Source of the DNA: Deltaproteobacteria bacterium
GTDB lineage: Bacteria > Myxococcota > Myxococcia > Myxococcales > 40CM-4-68-19
DNA length: 64,000 bases
Reading direction: 5' to 3'
NCBI GenBank assembly: GCA_025358085.1
Contig: JANYKT010000010.1
Coordinates: 1 to 64,000, forward strand
Shown here: positions 1 through 8,564 of the stretch, in pieces
Layout of the letters: each line of letters opens with the position of its first letter
How positions within the stretch are numbered: the stretch's first letter is position 1
Translations under genes and position numbers: made by a program
Notes under the pieces: model-generated
Database searches by the model: none
Told to the model about the DNA's origin: nothing
What the model saw: the letters and a program-made list of their open reading frames with translations, nothing else

Positions 1-128
1 GTTGCCTGAACAGCCTCGGGCACGACGAGCGGCTTGCCGCAGACCGGACAGTCCTGACGTCCGGAGCGGTCCGTGCTGAAGGTGTTTCGACAGCTCGGGC
101 AGCGGGCGAGCACAGCGCCTTCTAACAC
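1..128 (-). CDS. Zinc-ribbon protein, N-terminal part only
   Basis: Reading the minus strand from about 128 gives an open frame with the Cys pattern ARCPSCRNTF...DCPVCGKPL, two CxxC knuckles of a zinc ribbon of the MJ0042/zf-ribbon kind. These often open large myxobacterial membrane or regulatory proteins. The gene runs off the left edge, so the rest is unseen. Start is unclear: GTG at 128 (VLEGAVLARC) or GTG at 113 with AGAAGG just upstream; both are in frame. It is divergent from the lipoprotein gene at 279. Function cannot be given from this fragment. Confidence 0.55.
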   Translation of the reverse strand, partial: MLEGAVLARCPSCRNTFSTDRSGRQDCPVCGKPLVVPEAVQA

Positions 129-278
129 GTCCAGAGACCGATGGACCGAAGGGTTGTCCAGGGTTCCGTGCACGTGAACCAGTGTCTATCTCTGAAAGCG
201 CAGCCGGCTGTTCCGGCACGTGGTGCGGCGCCCCCTTCAACGAGCGCCTGCGGCGCGACAACTCCAAGGAGGAAGTAC

Positions 279-1352
279 ATGAAGATCAAACTCGCAACAG
301 CGCTGGTCGCAGCCGGAATCATTGGCTGCAGCGGTATGGGCAAGAGCTCGAAGGGCACTTCGGCGAACGACACGGGGACCACCAGCTCCGGCTCGACGGC
401 AGGAACGCAGGGGACCGCGGGCGGCGCCATGGGGACCCAGGGAACTGGGTCGGACACCAGCGCCTCGAACGGAACGTCCGGGACGTCGAGCAGCGGCACC
501 ACCGGCTCGACGATGGGGTCGTCGGGCTCTACCTCGACGGACTCGAACACAGCCGGCAGCATGGGCGGCTCGACGGCTTCCAATGCGGGCACCGCGGCAG
601 CCAATCGGGGTCAGGACGCAAGCTCGGGCAGCACGTCCGACTCGGGCAGCTCCGGCAGCAATTCTCCCAGCACTCCCAGCAGCGGTATGGCCTCCGGTCA
701 AAGCGGCAGCACTGCCTCGGGTAGCGCTGGAACGACCGGTAGCAGCGGCTCGGCTTACGGCCAGAACGGCAGCATGGGCAGCAGCGGCGCCTCGGGCAGC
801 ATGGGCAGCAGCGGCGCCTCGGGCAGCATGGGAAGCAGCGGCGCCTCGGGGAGCATGGGCAACAGCGGCGCCTCGGGGAGCATGGGCAGCAGCGGCGCCT
901 CGGGGAGCATGGGCTCCGGCAGCACGGCCTCTGGCAGCATGGGCTCCGGCAGCATGGCCTCTGGCAGCATGGGCAGCATGGGCGCTCCCGGCAGCATGGG
1001 CGGCTCTGCCTCGGCAGACACCTCTGGCGCGAGCGCCAGCATGCGCACCGTCTCTGGCGCGGTCGCCAAGGTCGCGCAGGACAGCATCACTCTGGACCAG
1101 TCCGCTGGCGGCGTGACGCTGACCGTGGACTCGCAGACCCAGGTGTGGCGGAACGGCAAGCAGGCGGCAGGCATCACCACCATCCGCGAGGGTGAACAGG
1201 TCCGCGCCAGCTTCGACCCGGCCTCCAACCGCGCCGACAAGATCGAGATCGTCGGCAAGCACCACAAGAGCATGCACCACAAGGCGATGGACCCGAGCAG
1301 CACCGGCACTCCGGACACCGCCACGCCAAAAGCCTCGCCCGACGGCAAGTAG
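279..1352 (+). CDS. Ser/Gly-rich repeat lipoprotein with C-terminal beta-barrel-like domain
   Basis: A 357-residue exported protein. The start at 279 is fixed by AAGGAGG a few bases upstream; the ORF-track start at 141 is a read-through. The N-terminus MKIKLATALVAAGIIGC is a lipoprotein signal with the acceptor Cys near residue 17. Residues about 20-250 are a low-complexity Ser/Gly/Thr/Met region that includes five perfect-length GSMGSSGAS nonapeptides. The last 100 residues (VSGAVAKVAQDSITLDQ...TQVWRNGKQ) look like a DUF5666-type small barrel, followed by a His/Lys-rich tail. Probably a surface spacer or stalk carrying a small folded domain. No enzymatic motif is visible. The repeat number is likely to vary between strains. 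Confidence 0.8.
   Translation: MKIKLATALVAAGIIGCSGMGKSSKGTSANDTGTTSSGSTAGTQGTAGGAMGTQGTGSDTSASNGTSGTSSSGTTGSTMGSSGSTSTDSNTAGSMGGSTASNAGTAAANRGQDASSGSTSDSGSSGSNSPSTPSSGMASGQSGSTASGSAGTTGSSGSAYGQNGSMGSSGASGSMGSSGASGSMGSSGASGSMGNSGASGSMGSSGASGSMGSGSTASGSMGSGSMASGSMGSMGAPGSMGGSASADTSGASASMRTVSGAVAKVAQDSITLDQSAGGVTLTVDSQTQVWRNGKQAAGITTIREGEQVRASFDPASNRADKIEIVGKHHKSMHHKAMDPSSTGTPDTATPKASPDGK
768..902 (+). repeat. Five tandem 27-bp repeats inside the lipoprotein gene
   Basis: The unit encodes GSMGSSGAS and occurs five times with a few base changes (one unit has GNS for GSS). Related shorter GSMGSG/TAS units continue to about 975. All units keep the frame, so slippage would change protein length without breaking it. 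Confidence 0.85.
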
Positions 1353-1384
1353 TTCCCGCAATTCAAACGCGACGGTTGTTACGA

Positions 1385-1416
1385 AAGCGCCGGGTCCCGC
1401 GAGGGGTCCGGCGCTT
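1385..1416 (+). terminator. Candidate hairpin terminator after the lipoprotein gene
   Basis: AAGCGCCGG and CCGGCGCTT pair perfectly over nine bases around a 14-base loop, 33 bases after the stop codon at 1352. There is no long T tract after it, so this may be a weak or Rho-assisted terminator. Confidence 0.45.
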
Positions 1417-1529
1417 CTGGCTTGTGGGGCGACCGCGCGGCCGCCCAGGGCCAGCAGCCGCATCCGCCAAAGGGCGTGCTACCCGCGATCGTCCGCGCCC
1501 GGATCGACAATTCGCGGTAAGAGTTTGCC

Positions 1530-1769
1530 GTGCACCGCACCAAGCCGAGCAAAGGGTTTCTCGCGCGCGAGCAGCACCGCATCCTGCTGACCATCCACGC
1601 GCTGCTGATGATCTTCGGTCTGCTCATTTGCGCGGTGCTCAATCGGCGCTTCTCCCCCGACCAGTTCTGGGTGCAGTGGGTCGCGCTCGGTTGGGGTTTG
1701 ATCTTCCTCGCGCACCTCGCCCTGTTTTCGCGCGGAACCCTCGCCACCATGGGCGGGAGTCGCCGCTAG
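1530..1769 (+). CDS. Small 2TM-domain membrane protein
   Basis: A 79-residue protein read from GTG at 1530 (weak AAGAG upstream). After a basic N-terminus (MHRTKPSKGFLAREQHR) there are two hydrophobic helices, about residues 18-37 and 46-66, ending in a short basic tail. This is the layout of 2TM-domain proteins, which are membrane anchors of unknown role. Its stop lies 2 bases before the next gene at 1772, so the two are probably co-transcribed. Confidence 0.65.
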   Translation: MHRTKPSKGFLAREQHRILLTIHALLMIFGLLICAVLNRRFSPDQFWVQWVALGWGLIFLAHLALFSRGTLATMGGSRR

Positions 1770-1771
1770 CG

Positions 1772-3271
1772 ATGGCCATCCTCGCGACCTTGCGCAGCAC
1801 CGGAATGGGCCAGTGGCCCACGCTGCCCGACTTCCTTCGCGAGGCGCGCCTGCAGGAGTCGGGCGCGCTGGGTGCCATGGGCGCGGCCGCGTTGTCCGCG
1901 ACGCCCGAGGAGCAGCGCGAGCTTGCCGAGGGGCCCGACGCGGGTGGCGTCCTGCTCGACCTTGCGCGCGACCTGCGGGTGCCCAAGGCGGCACGGCTCG
2001 CGGCGGCGCGCTGCCTGATCGAGGCGGGCATCGAAGGCGCGCCGCTCGCGCAACTTTTCATCGGCGCCGGCGACCTGGTCACCGATCCGCGTCTCGGCGG
2101 CGCGGCCAAAAAGCTGGTCGAGCTCGGGCTGCCGGAGGCGCTGGTGACGGGCGATGCGGCGCGGGTCTCCTTCGCCGCAGGCACTTTCGCTCGAGCGGTC
2201 AACGCGGCGTCGTCGGCGGTGGGCCAGGTCCGCACGCGCGAGCTGCTGGCCGCGGCGCCGCAAGCCCACGCGGGCGTGAGCGCGGCGCTCTTCGCGATGG
2301 GCGGCGAGCTGCCGGCGGGTGAGGTCCCGGCGTGGAAAAAGTTGCTCGCCGATAGCTGCATCGCGAATCGGAAAGCGCCCGCGGCCGCGCGCCGCATGGG
2401 GCTTGCGCCGGTGTGGCCGCCAAACCTTCCCGACGCGTTCGCGCCGCTGATTCAGGAAGCCGAGAGGGCAGCGGCGGGCGTGGCCTCCGTCGATGCCGCC
2501 GCGAATCCATCGGCCCTGACTGCCGCAGCGCCGGCCCCGGACTTCACCGCAGGGCGGGTCAGCCGCAAGGCTCCGCCCCCGGTGCCTGCGCCGAAGGGCA
2601 CCACCGAAGTGGTCGGCCAGCGGCGCGTGGAAGCGCCCATCAAGCGATCGCCGTTCCGCAAGCCCATCGGCACCATCGTCGAAGGCAAGACGGCGATGCC
2701 GCCCAAGCCGATGGCGCCGGTCGCGCCCCAACACTCTCCCGGATCGCCTGAGCCCTTCACCAAAGCGCCGCAGCGGCCGCGCGTGCAAACCGAAGAAGAG
2801 CGCGAGACGACCAAGGCCGCGCCCCTGCCGGGCCTGAGCGCGCTGCCGTCGCGCAAACCCGACCACGTCAAGTTCGACCCGCTCGGCCGCAGGGTGCCGC
2901 GCACAGACCGTTGGAACGATGACGCCTTTGAGTGGCAGGAGCCGGTGCTTCCGTCGTCCGAGCTGCCGCAGCCTCTGCGCGCCGCGCTGACGCAGGGACC
3001 GTTCGCAAAGCGCCTCCAGTCACTCTTCGACGATCGGCCCGAGGCGGTCGATCGCTTTTGCGGCGCCGTCGAGGCGCGCGCGGCCGTGGTGGGAGCAGAG
3101 CGACTGCTGGTCGAGTTGGCGAGCGAAATAAGCCGCAAGAGGTGGGAGACGGCGACCGCTCCCCAAGCGCAGCTCCAGCGTCTCGAATCCGTCCGCGCCG
3201 ATGGTACGCATCCTGATTCATGGCGGAAAGTCGCGGAGTTGCTCATCGAACGGCTGACTCCCCGCAGCTGA
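1772..3271 (+). CDS. Conserved-looking protein of unknown function, Pro/Lys-rich middle
   Basis: A 499-residue protein that starts at ATG 1772, only 2 bases after the 2TM gene; the track start at 1376 crosses that gene and is a shadow. Residues 1-230 are Ala/Leu-rich and helical, resembling HEAT-like packing (repeated ...ALLDLARDLRVPKAARLAAARCL). Residues about 240-400 are Pro/Lys-rich and likely disordered. The last 100 residues are helical again. No signal peptide, membrane segment or catalytic motif is visible. Probably a cytoplasmic scaffold-type protein. Family not recognised. Confidence 0.7.
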   Translation: MAILATLRSTGMGQWPTLPDFLREARLQESGALGAMGAAALSATPEEQRELAEGPDAGGVLLDLARDLRVPKAARLAAARCLIEAGIEGAPLAQLFIGAGDLVTDPRLGGAAKKLVELGLPEALVTGDAARVSFAAGTFARAVNAASSAVGQVRTRELLAAAPQAHAGVSAALFAMGGELPAGEVPAWKKLLADSCIANRKAPAAARRMGLAPVWPPNLPDAFAPLIQEAERAAAGVASVDAAANPSALTAAAPAPDFTAGRVSRKAPPPVPAPKGTTEVVGQRRVEAPIKRSPFRKPIGTIVEGKTAMPPKPMAPVAPQHSPGSPEPFTKAPQRPRVQTEEERETTKAAPLPGLSALPSRKPDHVKFDPLGRRVPRTDRWNDDAFEWQEPVLPSSELPQPLRAALTQGPFAKRLQSLFDDRPEAVDRFCGAVEARAAVVGAERLLVELASEISRKRWETATAPQAQLQRLESVRADGTHPDSWRKVAELLIERLTPRS

Positions 3272-3378
3272 CAAAGTTGTGAGCGACGCAACACGCCCGA
3301 AGTCATCTATCCAGAGCGCCTGCCGATTTGCGCGAGGTGGCATCCAATGGTAACGCTGCGCGCTCTCAGGAGAACGGC

Positions 3379-4353
3379 ATGAAGATCGCACTAAGCCCGT
3401 TGGAGAAATTACGGGCCGCAGGTAAATTTTTGAATGTCGCCTTCAACAAGCGCCCGCTCAGCGTCTCGCTCGAGGTCACCAAGCGCTGCAACGCGCGTTG
3501 CGACTTCTGCGACTACTGGAAAATCACCGACCGCGACGAAATGCTCGACTTCTCGGACGTGGTGCGTCGATTCGATCCCCTGGTCGTCGTCTTCACGGGC
3601 GGCGAGCCGATGCTTCGCCGCGACCTCGTACCCATCGTCAAGTCCATCAAGGACTTGCCGGGCTTCCGCTACCTCACGGTGCTCACCCACGGCGGGTTCC
3701 TCAGCGAGGTGAAGATCAGGGAACTGGTCGCCGCTGGCGTGAATCAAATCAACATCTCGATGAACTACCCGGACACGCGCCAGGACAAGGAGCGCGGACT
3801 CCCGGGCTTGTTCGACCGGCTGAGCAAGACGGTCCCGAAGATGGTCAAGGAGGAGGGCTACGAAGGCGTGTTTACCTTCGCCTCGATGCTCATGGTTGAC
3901 AACATGCACGACGCCGAGCCGCTGGTGCGGCTGGCGCACTCGTGGGGCATCAACATCGCCTTCTCGGGCTACAACGATCTCAAGAACGGCAACCAGTCGC
4001 ACATGGTCTCGCCGGAGAAGATGGTCGAGTTCAAGAAGGTCTGCGCGCGCCTCATCCAGCTCAAGCGCGAGCTGAAGAACGTCATGACCTCGGACTACTT
4101 CTTCGAGACGCTCCCCGAGTTCTACGAGAAGCGGAAGATCGACGGCTGCGAGGCCGGCAAGATCATGATCCACGTCACGCCCAAGGGCATGGTGCAGCCC
4201 TGCGCCGAGCTGCCTCCGATCGCGCATTACTCGGAGTTCCTGCCTGGCAACTATGCAGGCCCGAACTGCGGCTCGTGCTTCGACGCCTGTCGCGCCGAGC
4301 CCCAGGCGCCGATCACGCTGCGGCGTATCGGGGAGCTGACGGGCATCCTGTGA
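3379..4353 (+). CDS. Radical SAM protein with SPASM-like C-terminus
   Basis: A 324-residue enzyme. The start at ATG 3379 has AGGAGA just upstream; the track start at 3328 lacks this. The motif CNARCDFC (CxxxCxxC, about residues 37-44) binds the [4Fe-4S] cluster that cleaves S-adenosylmethionine, followed by FTGGEP, the usual SAM-binding strand. The C-terminus holds several further Cys (DGCEAGK...VQPCAEL...NCGSCFDAC) that could bind an auxiliary cluster as in SPASM proteins. Substrate unknown. Its stop overlaps the start of the next membrane protein by four bases, so the pair may act together, for example on a lipid or a peptide presented at the membrane. Confidence 0.85.
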   Translation: MKIALSPLEKLRAAGKFLNVAFNKRPLSVSLEVTKRCNARCDFCDYWKITDRDEMLDFSDVVRRFDPLVVVFTGGEPMLRRDLVPIVKSIKDLPGFRYLTVLTHGGFLSEVKIRELVAAGVNQINISMNYPDTRQDKERGLPGLFDRLSKTVPKMVKEEGYEGVFTFASMLMVDNMHDAEPLVRLAHSWGINIAFSGYNDLKNGNQSHMVSPEKMVEFKKVCARLIQLKRELKNVMTSDYFFETLPEFYEKRKIDGCEAGKIMIHVTPKGMVQPCAELPPIAHYSEFLPGNYAGPNCGSCFDACRAEPQAPITLRRIGELTGIL

Positions 4354-5360
4354 GCGAAGCGGTCATCGACGAAGGCTCGCCGCGCATCTTGCTGCGGGCC
4401 GCGCTGGGCTTGGGCCTGGGCCTTGCCGCTGCCTGCGGGGTGGTCTTCTATCTCGGCATCTCCGAGAAGGAGCTGCTCACGAACCTGCACGGCGTCGGGC
4501 CGGAGCCGCTCATCCTCGCGGCCGCGGGCGCGCTGGTGCTGATGGCGCTGCAGTCGCTGCGCTGGTGGATCGTGATGCGGCCGCTGCTCTCGCTCAGCTA
4601 CGGCCAGGCCTTCCGCGCCATGATGGTGGGCTTCTTCTTCAACGTGCTGCTGCCGGCGCGCGGCGGCGATCTGCTGCGCGTCCAATACCTGGGCAAGCGC
4701 ACTGGCATCTCGCGCGCCAAGCTGCTCGGCACCGAAATCGTCGACTTCTGGAGCGACAAGTGGGGCTGGGTCGCGTCGTTCCCGCTTCTCTGTCTGCTGG
4801 GGACGCCGCCCGCGTGGCTCTTCACTGCGCTGCTCGCCATCGGCAGTGTCGTGGTCGGCGTCGGCGGCGTGCTGGTCTTGATGGGCAGCGGCCTGCTGCG
4901 CAATCGCAGGATGCCAGTCTGGCTGGTCAACCTGCGCGCCGGCTTTGCCGTCAATCACTGGAAGCGGCTCTTGCTGGTCGAGACGATGATCGCACCTTTG
5001 CCCTGGCTCTGGGAGACGTTCGTCATCGCCATCGCCGGTCATGCGCTCGGCCTGGACCTGACCCCGATGCAAGCCTTCGCCGCGCTGACAGCTTTCAATG
5101 TTGCAACCGCGGTGCCGTCGCCCGGCAACGCCGGTTCGTTCGAGGCCGGTGGCACGCTCGCGCTGACCGCCTTCGGCATCCCCAAGGAGACCGCCCTCGC
5201 GTTCATCTTCCTCTACCACCTGACGCAGGTGGTTCCGGGCTTCGTCGGGGGCGTGCTGGTGCTTGTCGTCGAGGGCGAATCGCTCTTTGGCAAAAAATCC
5301 CTCTTCTCTTTCCGATCGCTTCCCACAGCTTCACCGGTGCTGGATCCGGACCCGGGATAG
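4350..5360 (+). CDS. Flippase-like (LPG synthase TM/UPF0104) membrane protein
   Basis: A 336-residue polytopic protein starting at GTG 4350, overlapping the radical SAM stop. About seven to eight hydrophobic helices are visible. The conserved motif block LPARGGDLLRVQYLGKRTG is typical of the lysylphosphatidylglycerol-synthetase transmembrane region family (UPF0104), and PSPGNAGSFEAG near residue 265 matches the second family motif. Members move or transfer groups on lipids across the inner membrane. The soluble aminoacyl-transferase domain of MprF is absent, so this is the flippase-like part alone. Linked to the radical SAM gene upstream. Confidence 0.85.
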   Translation: MSEAVIDEGSPRILLRAALGLGLGLAAACGVVFYLGISEKELLTNLHGVGPEPLILAAAGALVLMALQSLRWWIVMRPLLSLSYGQAFRAMMVGFFFNVLLPARGGDLLRVQYLGKRTGISRAKLLGTEIVDFWSDKWGWVASFPLLCLLGTPPAWLFTALLAIGSVVVGVGGVLVLMGSGLLRNRRMPVWLVNLRAGFAVNHWKRLLLVETMIAPLPWLWETFVIAIAGHALGLDLTPMQAFAALTAFNVATAVPSPGNAGSFEAGGTLALTAFGIPKETALAFIFLYHLTQVVPGFVGGVLVLVVEGESLFGKKSLFSFRSLPTASPVLDPDPG

Positions 5361-5388
5361 GGCTCTCCAACTTGCGCCGTCGAGGGAG

Positions 5389-6063
5389 TCAGTGCAAGAG
5401 CGTGAAGCCAGCGAAGTCGCAAGCGCTGATGGTGTGAGTCTGGTCCCCGTCCGACATGATGCCGAGCCCGACAAAGTCCGGCACGTCCGCCTGCGGGTCG
5501 TTATCCTCGAAATGCTTGCGGAACTCCGCCGAGGGGTCGATCTCCTCGTCTTTCCACTGTCCGGTCGGCCCGCCCGTTTCGAGGATGACGGTGTCCTGCA
5601 CCACGAAGAGGTTGCGCTTCTGGTCGCAGACCTGGCCCTTCTTGCCGACGCTGCTCCAGACGTACTTGATGGCGTACCACTTTAGCCCGCGCTTCCACGA
5701 GACGTAGACCGAGGCGGCCGAATCTCCATATCCTGGCGCGCACTCGTTGCCATCCTTGGGCAGCACCTGCGCCCGCCAGCGCCAGCGCAGCTTGCGGGTC
5801 TTGTCGCGCAGGTTTTCCGGGATCTCCGCGCCCAAGGTGACGGTCTCGAGCGGCGGGCGGTACACGCCGCGGATGAAAGGCTGCTCCGGGTCTTCGACCA
5901 GGCGGTAGTAGCTCACCGGTCCCGAGTAGCTGTCCACCACCCGGAACGCGTGTACGTCGATTCGGGTCGCGGTCAGTCGCCCGATCGTGGACGTAGCGGT
6001 CCCCTCGGGCGCGGCAGCGACCAGGAGGCAGAGGATGGAGAGGAGGCTGCGCAAGGTGGTCAC
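5389..6063 (-). CDS. DUF3047 family exported protein
   Basis: About 224 residues if read from GTG 6063, which puts a hydrophobic signal peptide (TLRSLLSILCLLVAAAPEG) at the N-terminus; the track ATG at 6105 adds 14 residues and cannot be excluded. The body has the DUF3047 hallmarks: LRWRWRAQVLPK, AASVYVSW and a Trp/Tyr-rich beta core with WYAIKYVWSS, then GIMSDGDQT near the end. The family is periplasmic or secreted and has no established function. It converges with the flippase-like gene and is divergent from the glycosyltransferase at 6129. Confidence 0.75.
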   Translation of the reverse strand: MTTLRSLLSILCLLVAAAPEGTATSTIGRLTATRIDVHAFRVVDSYSGPVSYYRLVEDPEQPFIRGVYRPPLETVTLGAEIPENLRDKTRKLRWRWRAQVLPKDGNECAPGYGDSAASVYVSWKRGLKWYAIKYVWSSVGKKGQVCDQKRNLFVVQDTVILETGGPTGQWKDEEIDPSAEFRKHFEDNDPQADVPDFVGLGIMSDGDQTHTISACDFAGFTLLH

Positions 6064-6128
6064 GCATCGTAACGGCTGGCCGGTTTTGCGCCAGTCCTCT
6101 ACCACCGCGTGCTAGAAGGCGCCGCCTG

Positions 6129-7778
6129 ATGGATGGGCTTTCCCAAACGCCAGAGCGGCAAGCGCGACCTCGCGATGCCGTTGCGGGCGAGCTGCGCGGC
6201 CCTGTCGCGCCCTGGACCACGGCGGCCAGGGTCGCGCTCGCGCTGCTGGTCCTCGCCGGCCTCTGGTTGCGCCTGCGCGGCCTCGCCGCCGAGGGATTCG
6301 CCGACGACGAGGTGCACAAGTGGCTTGCCGCCAACCGTTATTTGCAGGGGACGTTCAGCGGCGACGACGTCGAGCACCCGATGTTGATGAAGTGGCTGAT
6401 CACGGGCGCGCTGTTGATTGGCCAGCGCCTCGGCTGGGCGCCCGAGACCATCACGCGCCTGCCCAACGCCCTCGCTGGCGGGCTCAGCATTCTCGTCGTC
6501 GCGCAGCTGGGCCGCCGGCTCTTCGGCCGCGCCGCCGGGCTGATGGCGGCGGCGCTCGCGGCCTGCTCGGTCACGCTCGTCGGCTACCAGCGCGTCGCCA
6601 AGGAAGACACGCTCCTGGGACTGTTCCTGATGCTGCTGCTCTGGTGCCTTGCCGAGGCGCTCGCCGCCGCCGACGACGCGCGCCCCCTCGACCAGCGCCG
6701 CTGGGAGCTGCGGGGCGGCCTCGCCCTGGGCGGCATGCTCGCCTCCAAATATTTCTTCTTTCTCACGCCGATACCCGTCCTCTTCTATCTCTGGGTCAGG
6801 CGCGATACGGGCTGGCGCGTTCCATTCAAGCGCTGGTTCCAACTGGCACTGATCGCACTGGCACTCTTGCTGGCAGTCTCGTGGAGCCCGCTGTTGCCTT
6901 CGACCTGGGAATACGCCCGCAGCTACACCACCGGGCAGCAGACCGTGCACGGCAGCCTGTTCTTCATGGGCCGCATCTATCACAACCTGGTTGAATACGG
7001 ACTCAAGGGAACCCCGCCCTGGTTCTATCTGGTCTTCGCTTTCGTCAAGCTGACGCCGGCCACGGTCGCGTTCGCCCTTGGCGGACTCGGACTCGCACTG
7101 ATCCAGCGGCGGCCGGCACACAAACTGGTGCTGAGCTGGATGGTGGTCTGGTTCTTCGTGCACTCGCTCTCAGGCTCGAAGTGGGGCCGCTTCTTTATCA
7201 GCGTACTGCCGGCTTTTCTGCTGCTCGCGGGATATGCCTCCGCGGTCCTGATCTCTCGCGTGCGGGCCTTCAACCCCGCGCTCGCCGCCGCCTTGATTCT
7301 CGCGCTGCCCGGTGCCGAGGCGCTGGCCGCCATCGAGCACGCGCCGCACTACCGGCTCTATATCTCGCCTCTCGGCGGCGGCGATTCCAACATCACCTGG
7401 TACTTCCCGCACTGTGATTATTTCGACGCCGGCTTTCGCGAAGCGGTTCAATACGTCGCCGCGCACGCCGAGCCGGGCGCCGAACTCGCCACCGAAATCG
7501 ATTGGCCGGCAAAGCTCTATGCCGAGCGCGCCGGCCGCTCCGATCTGATTCAAACGCTCAATCGGCGCGGCCGCGCCTGCCGCTCCGGCAAGGTCTGCTA
7601 TGTCGTGGTGCAGACCGGCCGCTGGTACTTCCTTAATGAAGCGGCGGTGGCCAATCTCGCTGGCCGCGAGCCGTGGCATGTCGAGCGCATCCGCGGCGAA
7701 GACGTGGTGAAAGTTTATCGGCTTCTCCCGGGCGAATTTCCCTTCCCCGGCGAGAGCGCAGTCGTGCTGCACCAATAA
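6129..7778 (+). CDS. PMT/GT39-family membrane glycosyltransferase
   Basis: A 549-residue protein with about ten to twelve hydrophobic helices. The first periplasmic loop carries FADDEVHKW, the acidic pair used by dolichyl-phosphate-mannose-type (GT39/PMT) transferases, and DDVEHPMLMKW follows. The C-terminal 150 residues are soluble and would lie in the periplasm. Such enzymes take a sugar from a polyprenyl-phosphate carrier and attach it to protein or lipid. Near genes for a GT2 transferase, UDP-sugar epimerase and AsnB-type enzyme, which suggests a cell-surface glycan. The start at 6129 is the first Met; the region upstream is short. Confidence 0.85.
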   Translation: MDGLSQTPERQARPRDAVAGELRGPVAPWTTAARVALALLVLAGLWLRLRGLAAEGFADDEVHKWLAANRYLQGTFSGDDVEHPMLMKWLITGALLIGQRLGWAPETITRLPNALAGGLSILVVAQLGRRLFGRAAGLMAAALAACSVTLVGYQRVAKEDTLLGLFLMLLLWCLAEALAAADDARPLDQRRWELRGGLALGGMLASKYFFFLTPIPVLFYLWVRRDTGWRVPFKRWFQLALIALALLLAVSWSPLLPSTWEYARSYTTGQQTVHGSLFFMGRIYHNLVEYGLKGTPPWFYLVFAFVKLTPATVAFALGGLGLALIQRRPAHKLVLSWMVVWFFVHSLSGSKWGRFFISVLPAFLLLAGYASAVLISRVRAFNPALAAALILALPGAEALAAIEHAPHYRLYISPLGGGDSNITWYFPHCDYFDAGFREAVQYVAAHAEPGAELATEIDWPAKLYAERAGRSDLIQTLNRRGRACRSGKVCYVVVQTGRWYFLNEAAVANLAGREPWHVERIRGEDVVKVYRLLPGEFPFPGESAVVLHQ

Positions 7779-7788
7779 AGGAGCTCAA

Positions 7789-8118
7789 ATGGCTGGCAAG
7801 TTGCTAATCGAAGATCAGGTGGTCGGCACCGGCGTCGAGGCAGTCAAGGGGAAGCAGGTCTCGGTGCATTACACCGGCTTCCTGACCAATGGCACCAAGT
7901 TCGATTCGTCGAAGGACCACGGCCGGCCCTTCGGGTTCGCGCTCGGCCGCGGCCAGGTCATCCAGGGCTGGGACGACGGCGTCGCGGGCATGAAGGTCGG
8001 CGGCAAGCGCAAGCTGACCATTCCCCCCGAGCTCGGCTATGGCGCGGCCGGCGCCGGTGGCGTGATCCCGCCCAATGCAACCCTGGTCTTCGAAGTCGAA
8101 CTGCTCGGCGTCACTTAA
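7789..8118 (+). CDS. FKBP-type peptidyl-prolyl isomerase
   Basis: A 109-residue single FKBP domain, near the usual minimal length. Family motifs are clear: VHYTGFLTNGTKFDSS, the FALGRGQVIQGWDDGV core with the active-site Trp, and LGYGAAGAGGVIPPNATLVFEVEL. It catalyses cis/trans isomerisation at proline and is presumably cytoplasmic, since no signal peptide is present. AAAGGAG lies 7 bases upstream of ATG 7789, and the gene starts 10 bases after the glycosyltransferase stop, so the two are likely co-transcribed. Confidence 0.95.
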   Translation: MAGKLLIEDQVVGTGVEAVKGKQVSVHYTGFLTNGTKFDSSKDHGRPFGFALGRGQVIQGWDDGVAGMKVGGKRKLTIPPELGYGAAGAGGVIPPNATLVFEVELLGVT

Positions 8119-8131
8119 CGCTTGAGTACGG

Positions 8132-8551
8132 GTGGTTCCGCCGCTGCCATCAATCGCCAACGTCTCGGCCAGCTATACCCATCGCCGTAAAGAAGCGACG
8201 CCGGGTCAAAGTTTCGCGCTGCCCGGCGTCACTCTCAAGTGGACCGACATCGCCGCGGTCGGCGCCCCGGTGCCGGCCGAAGTGCAGCAGCGCGGCGGCG
8301 GCGATTTCTATTTCCTGCTCCCCTGCACCTGGCGCAACGACAATGAATTGTGGAAGGCCACCTCTGCAAAAGATGGCAGTGCCGACTTCGCGCCATTCAT
8401 GGTCAAAGGCGCGCTCCAGCCAGCGTTCTGCGTCTGGGAGCTCGGCGTCATCGCCCACGAGCAACAGGCCTTCGACCGTTATCTCTTCTCATCCCGGGAC
8501 GATTCAGCCCGGCAAGTTTATGCGGCCGATTGCTATCGCGGGGCGGCCTGA
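8132..8551 (+). CDS. Hypothetical protein
   Basis: A 139-residue frame from GTG 8132, 13 bases after the FKBP stop and on the same strand. It reads as a soluble beta-rich protein (SFALPGVTLKWTDIA, DFYFLLPCTWRND, QPAFCVWELGVIAHEQQAFDRYLFS) and has no signal peptide. Codon composition fits the neighbours. I do not recognise the family. It ends 13 bases before the stop of the convergent epimerase gene. Confidence 0.6.
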   Translation: MVPPLPSIANVSASYTHRRKEATPGQSFALPGVTLKWTDIAAVGAPVPAEVQQRGGGDFYFLLPCTWRNDNELWKATSAKDGSADFAPFMVKGALQPAFCVWELGVIAHEQQAFDRYLFSSRDDSARQVYAADCYRGAA

Positions 8552-8564
8552 TCCTGCCTTTCAA

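Noticed and set aside
237-1463. 408-codon minus-strand ORF opposite the first lipoprotein gene
   Set aside because: Arg/Ala-rich antisense shadow of a repetitive high-GC gene; no RBS.
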